In this document: in pieces, positions 1-7,526 of the stretch
Numbering within the stretch: the stretch's first letter is position 1
How the letters are laid out: the number at the start of each line of letters is the position of its first letter
DNA from: VYFG01 sp965204165
GTDB taxonomy: Bacteria > Pseudomonadota > Gammaproteobacteria > Arenicellales > Poriferihabitantaceae
DNA: 64,000 nucleotides
Assembly: GCA_965204165.1 (NCBI GenBank)
Contig: OZ241969.1
Coordinates: 3,038,001 to 3,102,000, forward strand
Direction of reading: 5' to 3'
Notes under the pieces: generated by a model
The model's database searches: none
Told to the model about the DNA's origin: nothing
The model's input: the letters and a program-made list of their open reading frames with translations, nothing else
Made by a program: the position numbers and the translations under genes

Positions 1-3000
1 CTACGCCTGCGGACATCATGATTGAGGTCACCGGCACTTCAACGAAGAACACCATATCGACCACGAACGCCTCGGCGGAGGGTATCTTTGGAGAACATAC
101 CGGCATCGGTGATGTGGATATCGATGTGGAGGACGTTACGATCACGACCAGCAGTTCCCAGTCGACGGGTATCTATGGTCGTCATGAAGGCACCGGTGAT
201 GTGGGTATAGATGTGGAGGACGTCACGATCATGGTCACCGGTGTCCAGGCGAGGGGAATTCATAGTGTACATACCGACACCGGAGATTTGGATATCGATG
301 TGAGGGGTGTCAGCATATCGACGGAAAACGATGCGTCGGAGGGTACAGCTTCTGGTGGTAAGGGGATGCTTGTTCAGCATACCGGCACCGGAAACATCAT
401 GATCGATGTCCTGGGAAAAATTGCCGGGACGACCACAACCCCCTCAACCATCGTAACGAAAGGCGAGCATGACTATGGGATATCTGCCTCGCAGCAATCC
501 GCCGCTGGCAAGACAGGCGGCAACATTGCCATCACGCTGGGGGACACCCAAATCACCACGGATGGTCAGAGCGCGCGCGGAATTTATGGCCTGCAGCAAC
601 TCAATAGCAGCGGCACACTCACCACGACCCTAAATTCGGGCACCACCATCACGACAAAGGGAAATCGGGCGTCCGGCGTCCGCCTGACGCATGAGAACAA
701 TGATAAAACCGCCACTGGCAACGATGTCACCCTGACTGCGGATGGGATTACCGTCAGGACAACAGGTGAAAACAGTTATGGACTCTGGGCTGCTCGTGTA
801 AACGGGCGTGGCGATGCCACAATAGATGTTGATGGCAGCACGATCATCACTGAAGGTAATGGGGCGATCGGTATTTATGGGTATCATACCGGCGACGAAA
901 ATGATGGTGCCATCACAATTGATGCCACGAACGGCAGCATCACGACAGGCAGCACCATTGAAGAAGGCGGCACCACCACGCTGCAGGGTTACTTAAGTTT
1001 CGGCATCTACGCACATCATCAGAATTCGAATGATGCCAGGAGGAACGCCGCCGGCGATATTCGGATCACCACCCGAAACTTCAACATCAGGACAACCAGC
1101 ACAGCGGATCACCCAAATGCAGCTTTAACAGGCCCCTACGCCTACGGCGTTTATGCCGTGCATCGGAACTCCGGCAACATCGCCATCGACTTGCAACAAG
1201 GCTCGTCCGTGACAACGGACGGACAGAATTCCCATGGAGTCGTCACTTATCACTTTGGTACCGCGGCTACGCGATCGATGGACATCACGGTCGGTGGTCC
1301 GGTCACGACGAACGGCGCCGACACCCAGGGCGTTCGTGTGGGTGTCGTCAGTTCCGGCGCCCCGCAGAGAGTGGCCGCACTGGACGCGGAAGGCTATCGT
1401 ATGCAGACCGTGACGGTAAACAGCAGCATCTCGAGCCAGGGCGCGGGAATATACCTCGTAAACGGCGGCAAGGTGATCATCGGACCCCGGGGTAGCATCC
1501 GTTCAGGTCGGGGGATCGCGATCCTGGCCACGGGCACCGTGCCGGAGGTGCCGGAAGACGCTACCGACCCCCAAAACATTATCCCGGCGGTCCCGGCGAT
1601 CCCGCCGAAGCTGCGCGTGGACCTGAACCTGGGCGGCCGCCGGGTGTCGCAGGTGCTCGGGGACGACTGGATCCTGAATGACGGCGGCGAGACCACCATC
1701 GCAATGAACGGCGTCGTGCTGCACGACGGGGTCACGGGCGCCACCGACGAAACGGTCCGGAACGGGGCGTACAACGTCCGGATGGCGTCGGGGAGCGTCA
1801 AGGTCACGGACCGCACGAATGCGGACCCCGCGATGTGGGTTGTAAGTGAACGGGACGAGGGCGTCACCGTCATCGCCGACCGGGACTTCTCCGCTGCGGA
1901 CTTCTCGGAGAGAAGAATAACCCCGCCACCGCCTCCACCGCCACCGCCACCGCCGCCCGAACCGGATCCCCCGTCCGTCGATGGGGCGAAGCTCGGGGAA
2001 CTGGTGGGGGGTGCGGTTGCGAACGTACTCAACAGCATTGTCCTCGCGCCATCCGGCGAGCAGGAAGCCCCGGCATCTCCATCATCGTCCCCCTTCATCG
2101 AGGAGTACGCCCCCCGCGCGGCCGTCTACGAGGCCCTGCCCGCCGCCCTCCTCGGCCTGAACGACGCCGGACAGGGAACAGAGGCTCCTCTTCCCCAGGG
2201 CACCTTCACCTTCGCGCGCACCCTGGAGGATTACGATGGTCTCAGTCCCGCGGACTCCACCGTCGGCCAGCGCCATGCCTTCGGCTATGGCGGGGTGCAG
2301 TTCGGGAAGCGCCTCCAGCTGGGCGAAACCCTGGGGGCGTCGGTGGCCCTGCACCGCGTCTGGGGCACGGTCGACGTGGAAGCCGGGACCGGGGGCGGCG
2401 AGATCGGGGTCGAGGCAACCGGGCTGGTCCTGGATGGGGCCTGGGACGGACCGGAAGGGTTCTATGCCAAGGCGGGCCTGTCGATGTCGCACTACAAACT
2501 CGGCACCTGGTCGGAGGACCGGGCCGTGGGGATGCTGGCGGGAGGCGTCGGGGCGCGAGGGTCGCTGGCGCGCATCGAGGCCGGCCGGGAGGTTTCGCTG
2601 GGAGGCGGCCTCCATGTCGCGCCCCGCATATGGTTCAAGCGTTCGGCACTCTCGGTGGACGATTTCACCGATGCCGTGGGCTCCCGGGTATCGATTCCCG
2701 GCACGGCACGGATGACAGGGGGTGTCGGGATGGCGGCCCGTGCGGAGCGCCGGGCGGGGTCCGGGATGCTGTCCCTCAGGGGTTCCGTGGACCTTGCCCA
2801 TGTGCTCGACGGCAGTGCGGCCTTCACCGAGGTTTCCGGGGCCCGGCTGACCTCGGAGGCGGAGGACACGGAACTGCGGTTGGCGCTGTCCGGTGTCTAC
2901 CGGCAGGGCCGCTTCTCGCTGGCGGCGGAGGCCTCGCTGAACGGTTCGGACTCCGGCGATGCCCGGGGCGCCGTCGGAGTGCGGCTTTCCGCGTCCTTTT

Positions 3001-3002
3001 AA
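1..3002 (+). CDS. Autotransporter (type V secretion), 5' truncated by the window edge
   Basis: The reading frame is open from base 1; the first in-frame ATG is at 18, and no signal peptide is visible, so the true start lies upstream. The first ~460 residues are imperfect repeats built around GIYG-x-H, GTGD and IDV motifs, rich in Thr, Gly and Asp, as expected of a beta-helical passenger. A run of prolines (about residues 635-650) links it to a C-terminal domain of roughly 260 residues whose alternating pattern and final aromatic residue (ends in SASF) match an autotransporter beta-barrel that inserts in the outer membrane. Role: surface display or secretion of the passenger; ligand unknown. 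The passenger half is visibly lower in GC than the barrel half, suggesting a mosaic gene. A lipoprotein gene follows 63 bases downstream in the same direction. I am confident of the autotransporter class, not of its target. Confidence 0.85.
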   Translation, partial: TPADIMIEVTGTSTKNTISTTNASAEGIFGEHTGIGDVDIDVEDVTITTSSSQSTGIYGRHEGTGDVGIDVEDVTIMVTGVQARGIHSVHTDTGDLDIDVRGVSISTENDASEGTASGGKGMLVQHTGTGNIMIDVLGKIAGTTTTPSTIVTKGEHDYGISASQQSAAGKTGGNIAITLGDTQITTDGQSARGIYGLQQLNSSGTLTTTLNSGTTITTKGNRASGVRLTHENNDKTATGNDVTLTADGITVRTTGENSYGLWAARVNGRGDATIDVDGSTIITEGNGAIGIYGYHTGDENDGAITIDATNGSITTGSTIEEGGTTTLQGYLSFGIYAHHQNSNDARRNAAGDIRITTRNFNIRTTSTADHPNAALTGPYAYGVYAVHRNSGNIAIDLQQGSSVTTDGQNSHGVVTYHFGTAATRSMDITVGGPVTTNGADTQGVRVGVVSSGAPQRVAALDAEGYRMQTVTVNSSISSQGAGIYLVNGGKVIIGPRGSIRSGRGIAILATGTVPEVPEDATDPQNIIPAVPAIPPKLRVDLNLGGRRVSQVLGDDWILNDGGETTIAMNGVVLHDGVTGATDETVRNGAYNVRMASGSVKVTDRTNADPAMWVVSERDEGVTVIADRDFSAADFSERRITPPPPPPPPPPPPEPDPPSVDGAKLGELVGGAVANVLNSIVLAPSGEQEAPASPSSSPFIEEYAPRAAVYEALPAALLGLNDAGQGTEAPLPQGTFTFARTLEDYDGLSPADSTVGQRHAFGYGGVQFGKRLQLGETLGASVALHRVWGTVDVEAGTGGGEIGVEATGLVLDGAWDGPEGFYAKAGLSMSHYKLGTWSEDRAVGMLAGGVGARGSLARIEAGREVSLGGGLHVAPRIWFKRSALSVDDFTDAVGSRVSIPGTARMTGGVGMAARAERRAGSGMLSLRGSVDLAHVLDGSAAFTEVSGARLTSEAEDTELRLALSGVYRQGRFSLAAEASLNGSDSGDARGAVGVRLSASF

Positions 3003-3065
3003 GCTGGCTTTGAGCCGAACCCTGGCTGCATAAGAGCCGGATTACAGATAACTGGGGAAATGCCC

Positions 3066-3860
3066 ATGAACTTCCGCATGCCGGCGGCGCTGGCCGCCGC
3101 TCTCCTCCTCGCCTCCTGCGGCGGCGGCAGTCCGCCGGGACCGCCCACTCCGCCGGGACCGCCCGCCTCGGACCCGTCGATCTTCGACACCTTCGTGGCC
3201 GGCGACGTGCTCCTGGGCGCCCAGGACCGGCTGTACCGGGCGGAAAGCCTCTGTTCCGGGTCCACCTGCACCGTGACGTACCAGGGCGAGAGCGTCACGG
3301 TGAACCTGCTTGACATCGACCCGTCGGCATCCGCCACGGCCGTTACCGGACAGCAACTCCGCAACGGGGTGCGGACGGGCCGGCTGGCGTCCAGTGACGG
3401 CGGTACCCGGTTCGACGCCCTGGGGACGTGGGGGGAATACAACGCGGCGACGACGGGTGCGGGTTCCACGACCCTGGACGGCCTCGCCATCCGGTTCATC
3501 GTGCCGGCGTCGGTGGGCTACGCCAGCGCCGCCAATCCCGTGTCCGGCGGCGTGTTGTGGTCCGGTGCGATGACGGGGGTGAAGTTCGGTGATTCCGGCC
3601 TGGGGGCGGAGGTGGCCGGTGATGCGGCGATGGCCGTGGACCTGGAGGGGGCTACCCTCGATCTTGCGTTCACGAACATCGCGGAGTTGTCATCGGGTAC
3701 CGGGATCGTCAACATCGGCTGGCAGGATGTGCCGATGCTGGGGGGCGGTTTCCGGGACGATGGGTTGGACGGGCGGTTCTACGGGCCGGACCATGAGGAG
3801 GCCGGCGGCGTCTTCGAGCGCGACGGGATCGCGGGGGCGTTCTCCATGAAGCGGGATTGA
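3066..3860 (+). CDS. TbpB-like surface lipoprotein
   Basis: 264 residues. The N-terminus is a type II signal peptide with lipobox LLASC, so Cys is acylated and the protein is membrane-anchored; a Gly/Pro-rich tether (PPGPPTPPGPP) follows. The C-terminal ~60 residues contain the LGGGF...DGLDGRFYGPDHEEAGGVFE...GAFS pattern typical of the small beta-barrel domains of transferrin-binding-protein-B-like lipoproteins. Two ATGs lie two codons apart (3060 and 3066); 3066 is chosen because GGGGA sits about seven bases before it. It follows the autotransporter closely and may be co-transcribed. In known systems such lipoproteins bind host iron proteins or heme; here no TonB receptor or Slam translocator is within view, so the ligand is undetermined. 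Confidence 0.75.
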   Translation: MNFRMPAALAAALLLASCGGGSPPGPPTPPGPPASDPSIFDTFVAGDVLLGAQDRLYRAESLCSGSTCTVTYQGESVTVNLLDIDPSASATAVTGQQLRNGVRTGRLASSDGGTRFDALGTWGEYNAATTGAGSTTLDGLAIRFIVPASVGYASAANPVSGGVLWSGAMTGVKFGDSGLGAEVAGDAAMAVDLEGATLDLAFTNIAELSSGTGIVNIGWQDVPMLGGGFRDDGLDGRFYGPDHEEAGGVFERDGIAGAFSMKRD

Positions 3861-3952
3861 CTCGACGGGGGAAAGCGAGACGTCCTGCTCCTTTGCCCCT
3901 TACCGTGCAGTATCCAGTCCAGGCGTCGCAGAGATGTGGTATGACGGACGGG

Positions 3953-5470
3953 TCAGACGGGCGCTGCCACCCTGATTTTCTCCCGCCAGTAAGCCGGGCC
4001 TGTTTTGTGGACCGAATCGCCGCTGGCGTCCACGGCCACGGTTACCGGCATTTCGTCCACGTCGAATTCATAGATCGCCTCCATACCGAGGTCCTCGAAG
4101 GCGACCACCCGGGCGGAACGTATGGCGCGGGATACCAGATATGCCGCCCCGCCGACGGCGATCAGGTAAACCGACTTGTGTTTGCGGATGCTTTCCACCG
4201 TAGCGTCACCGCGTTCAGCCTTGCCGATCATGCCGAGGATGCCGGTTTTCTCCAGCATCATGTCGGTGAACTTGTCCATGCGGGTGGCCGTGGTGGGACC
4301 CGCCGGCCCCACGGCCTCGTCGCGCACCGGGTCTACCGGCCCCACGTAATAGATGAAACGACCGGTGAAATCCACGCCTCCGGGCAGGGGCTCGCCGCGG
4401 TCCAGGTATTCGGCGATACGCTTGTGGGCGGCATCCCGGCCCGTAAGCAGCTTGCCGCTGAGCAGGAGCGTCTGCCCCGGCTTCCATCGGGTGACTTCCT
4501 CGGCGGTGATGTTGTTCAGGTCCACCCTGAGTGACCCCTCTCCGGGCTCCCATGCCAGTTCCGGCCAGTCGGTAAGCTTGGGCTGATCGAACCTGGCCGG
4601 ACCGGAACCGTCCAGAGTGAAATGCAGGTGCCGGGTTGCGGCGCAGTTGGGAATCATGGCGACCGGAAGAGAGGCCGCATGGGTAGGAAATTCCCTGATC
4701 TTGATGTCAAGAACAGTTGTCAGCCCGCCAAGACCCTGCGCGCCGATGCCGAGCTGATTGACTTTCCGGTACAGCTCCAGCCGCAGTTCTTCGGTGGCGG
4801 TTTCCGGCCCCCTGTCCATGAGTTCCTGGATATCGATGGGCTCCATGAGGGATTCCTTTGCAAGGACCATGGCTTTCTCGGAACTGCCGCCGATACCGAT
4901 CCCGAGGATTCCGGGCGGGCACCAGCCGGCGCCCATGGTCGGGACCGTCTTCAGTACCCAATCCACCACGCTGTCACTGGGGTTGAGCATGGTGAACTTG
5001 CTCTTGTTTTCCGAGCCCCCTCCCTTGGCGGATACCGTGACCTCGACCGTGTCCCCCGGAACCATCTCCATGTGGGTCACGGACGGGGTATTGTCCCTGG
5101 TGTTTATCCGCTTGCCGATGGGCGGAGAGACGATGGAGGCGCGCAGGGGGTTGTCCGTGTCCAGGTAGGCCCTGCGCACTCCCTCGTCGATCATCTCCTG
5201 CAGGGACAGGTTCGCCTCCCAGCGGACATTCATGCCGACTTTCACGAACACCACCACGATCCCGGTGTCCTGGCAGATCGGCCGCCTGCCTTCGGCCGAC
5301 ATGCGGGAATTGACCAGGATCTGTGCGATCGCATTCCTCGCGGATTCCGATTCCTCCTTCTGCCAAGCGAGGTGCATCGCCTTGACGAAGTCGGGGCTGT
5401 GATAGTACGAAATGTACTGCAGGCTGTCCGTGACGCTGGTGATCAGGTCGTCTTGCTTGATGGTGGTCAT
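3953..5470 (-). CDS. fumA: Fumarate hydratase class I (4Fe-4S)
   Basis: 505 residues, the normal size for the single-chain class I enzyme (alpha and beta parts fused). It interconverts fumarate and malate in the TCA cycle, in the cytoplasm, using an oxygen-sensitive [4Fe-4S] cluster. Candidate cluster cysteines are visible in ICQDTG, GWCPPG and IPNCAATRH; the C-terminal part has GPAGPTTATRMDKF and the GMIGKAERG motif of the beta domain. The start codon (ATG at 5470) overlaps the stop of the upstream DUF349 gene in an ATGA, implying translational coupling. It converges with the lipoprotein gene. An L(+)-tartrate dehydratase is the main alternative for this superfamily, but the length and fused architecture favour fumarase. 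Confidence 0.92.
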   Translation of the reverse strand: MTTIKQDDLITSVTDSLQYISYYHSPDFVKAMHLAWQKEESESARNAIAQILVNSRMSAEGRRPICQDTGIVVVFVKVGMNVRWEANLSLQEMIDEGVRRAYLDTDNPLRASIVSPPIGKRINTRDNTPSVTHMEMVPGDTVEVTVSAKGGGSENKSKFTMLNPSDSVVDWVLKTVPTMGAGWCPPGILGIGIGGSSEKAMVLAKESLMEPIDIQELMDRGPETATEELRLELYRKVNQLGIGAQGLGGLTTVLDIKIREFPTHAASLPVAMIPNCAATRHLHFTLDGSGPARFDQPKLTDWPELAWEPGEGSLRVDLNNITAEEVTRWKPGQTLLLSGKLLTGRDAAHKRIAEYLDRGEPLPGGVDFTGRFIYYVGPVDPVRDEAVGPAGPTTATRMDKFTDMMLEKTGILGMIGKAERGDATVESIRKHKSVYLIAVGGAAYLVSRAIRSARVVAFEDLGMEAIYEFDVDEMPVTVAVDASGDSVHKTGPAYWREKIRVAAPV

Positions 5471-7416
5471 GAACTTTGCGGTTGTGGATCCGGGGAATAC
5501 AGGGCCTGGTAGCCCGCCTCGAACCGTTGATTGATTTCGGCCTGCTGGGAGGCCGATACGGCGCCGGTGGTATGGATGCGTTCGACCAGGGCCTGGTTTT
5601 CCAGGAGTTCCTGGTCCGCTTCCTTGCCGAGCGCAGCCGACAGGCGACCGATCTGCAGCGCCATGCGCTGTTTCGCATAGGCGGCCGGGGAATCAACGCC
5701 GGCATTGATTTCCAATTGGAGCAGGTACCCGTTGATTTGTTCGAAGTTCCGGCCCAGTGACTCCTGCAGTTCCTTCAGCTTCGTGTCGTTGTCCGCGGCG
5801 TCCGCGGCAGTCTGGAACCGGGCCTCCATCACGCCCTGCAGGTCATCCGCAAGGGGAGGGAGGGCATCGAAATCCGCCCTCCTTGCATCCACATCCGGTG
5901 AACTGCCGTCAAGGATGCCGGCTTCCAGTTCGGCACAGGCGGCGGCCCGCCGGAAAAGATGTGCATTCAGTGTTGATTGTGCCGCCCTGCGGAGGTCTGA
6001 AAGGATTTTTCGGGCTGCGCCCATGGCGTCACGGTATCGCTTCTGGATCTGTTTTTCCTGATGTTTGGGTGCCCGTCCGCTTTCCTCCCAGGCGGTCTTC
6101 CATCGTTTCAGACGGGTTTCCACGTCCTCCGGGTCGCTGGGGTTCTCCCCGACCATGGCCTCGATTTCCGCACAGAGTTTCTTCTTGGCCTCCAGTTGTT
6201 CCGCCAGTTGGCGTTCAAAGGCCTTTTTTGATGCCTTGTCGCGTTTATAGATGGAATCGCAGGCTTCGGTGTACCGGTTCCAGGCCGCCTGCTCCTGCTT
6301 GCGACTGCCGGACACCGTGACCCTCCATTGCTTTTTCAGTATCTGCAGTTCGGACATGGCCTTGCGGGAGTCCTCCATGCCGGCCAGCCCCTGCACCTGT
6401 TCGATCAGTTCCCGGCGTTGCTTGAGATTGCGCTTGCGCTCCCGTTCCAGGGGGCCCTCGAATCGGGAGACGATTGCCTCGAATCGCCTGGCCAGGGGCT
6501 TGCGGTCGCGATAGTCCGCCGAACCGAGCTTGCGCCAACGGACCGTCTGCTCCCGGATCAGCTGTTGTATTGCCTTCCAGTCAGGGTTCCGCCAATCGGT
6601 TTCCTCGTAGGTTCTTTCCAGGGTTTCGCAGACCTGGGCGCGGTTTCGGCTGGCGGCCTGGCGTTGCTTGCGGAGGTTTTCGAAATGCGCCTTGCAGGGC
6701 TCATAGGACTTGGTACATACGGAGTCGAATACGGCATACAGCTTGTGGCCGCCGCTTTCACCGGAAAGATCCCATTGCTTCCATTCCTCCCGGGCCTGCT
6801 GGATACGCTTGGCAACTTTCCCGAGATCGGTTTCGTGGTCGTGGATATTCCTGATCTCATCGATGATTTTTTCGCGGGCCTGTTCGTTCCCCCAATTCTT
6901 CCACGAGGCAAGCTTCTTGATCTTCGGCTGCAGGGCCTCCAGGTCGCCGATCACTTTCTGCCGTCGCTGGGCGGACAGGCCCTTGATCCGGTTCAGGCCG
7001 TTGATGATTTTCTGTTCCAGTTGTTGGGATGTATTCAGATCGTTGGACTCAAGGCTCTGTTTCAGCTGCTCGAGCTGTTGTTCAAGGTCGGCGAATTCCC
7101 TGTTCCGCTCCTCGACCTGCCGGTGGATCCGGTCACGCAACGTTTCGAACCCGGCGTCCAGCTTCCGGCGCATCGGGCTGTCTTCCTTCAATACCGCCGA
7201 CAGGGTGTCCCAGGATTTCCGCAGGCGCTTTGCCTGGTGCTCATCGAGATTGCCCTTGCGCTCCAGGAAACCGGCAAGCTCCTGGTGGAGGGTGATGGCG
7301 TCACGCTCATGCATCACCCCCTCCACGGAAGGAATTTCTTCGGGATCGTGTTCAGGTTTTGCCGGGGGCGGGGCCATCTCGCCGACGGCCTCGGCGGAAT
7401 GCTTCTCGGGGTCCAT
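5467..7416 (-). CDS. DUF349-domain protein
   Basis: 649 residues, strongly charged (Lys, Arg, Glu, Gln) and almost entirely predicted alpha-helix, with repeated W-x-x-x-G/S-type segments (for example DLSGESGGHKLYAVFD, RWRKLGSADYRDRKPLARRF, KQWRVTVSGSR, KTAWEESGRAPKHQEKQI). That spacing of a conserved Trp within helical repeats is the hallmark of DUF349 proteins. The function of this family is not established. It is the first gene of a two-gene unit with fumarase (4-base ATGA overlap). Its ATG at 7416 faces the divergent lytic transglycosylase gene, so the 110 bases between them must hold both promoters. Confidence 0.8.
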   Translation of the reverse strand: MDPEKHSAEAVGEMAPPPAKPEHDPEEIPSVEGVMHERDAITLHQELAGFLERKGNLDEHQAKRLRKSWDTLSAVLKEDSPMRRKLDAGFETLRDRIHRQVEERNREFADLEQQLEQLKQSLESNDLNTSQQLEQKIINGLNRIKGLSAQRRQKVIGDLEALQPKIKKLASWKNWGNEQAREKIIDEIRNIHDHETDLGKVAKRIQQAREEWKQWDLSGESGGHKLYAVFDSVCTKSYEPCKAHFENLRKQRQAASRNRAQVCETLERTYEETDWRNPDWKAIQQLIREQTVRWRKLGSADYRDRKPLARRFEAIVSRFEGPLERERKRNLKQRRELIEQVQGLAGMEDSRKAMSELQILKKQWRVTVSGSRKQEQAAWNRYTEACDSIYKRDKASKKAFERQLAEQLEAKKKLCAEIEAMVGENPSDPEDVETRLKRWKTAWEESGRAPKHQEKQIQKRYRDAMGAARKILSDLRRAAQSTLNAHLFRRAAACAELEAGILDGSSPDVDARRADFDALPPLADDLQGVMEARFQTAADAADNDTKLKELQESLGRNFEQINGYLLQLEINAGVDSPAAYAKQRMALQIGRLSAALGKEADQELLENQALVERIHTTGAVSASQQAEINQRFEAGYQALYSPDPQPQSS

Positions 7417-7526
7417 GCAATTTGGGTAGGCTTAAAGTAGAATCCGAAAAAGGACATGCCAATTATAACCACTCACCAACCACCGGCGCGATTGCCACAG
7501 GTGTTACCCCGTTAACTGTCATATTC

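Noticed and set aside
1394..2098. A minus-strand frame with a polyglycine run
   Set aside because: Mirror of the polyproline linker of the autotransporter.
6328..7440. A 370-codon plus-strand frame over the DUF349 gene
   Set aside because: Hydrophobic and Leu/Phe-rich because it mirrors Glu/Lys/Gln-rich codons of the real gene; no export or membrane family recognised.
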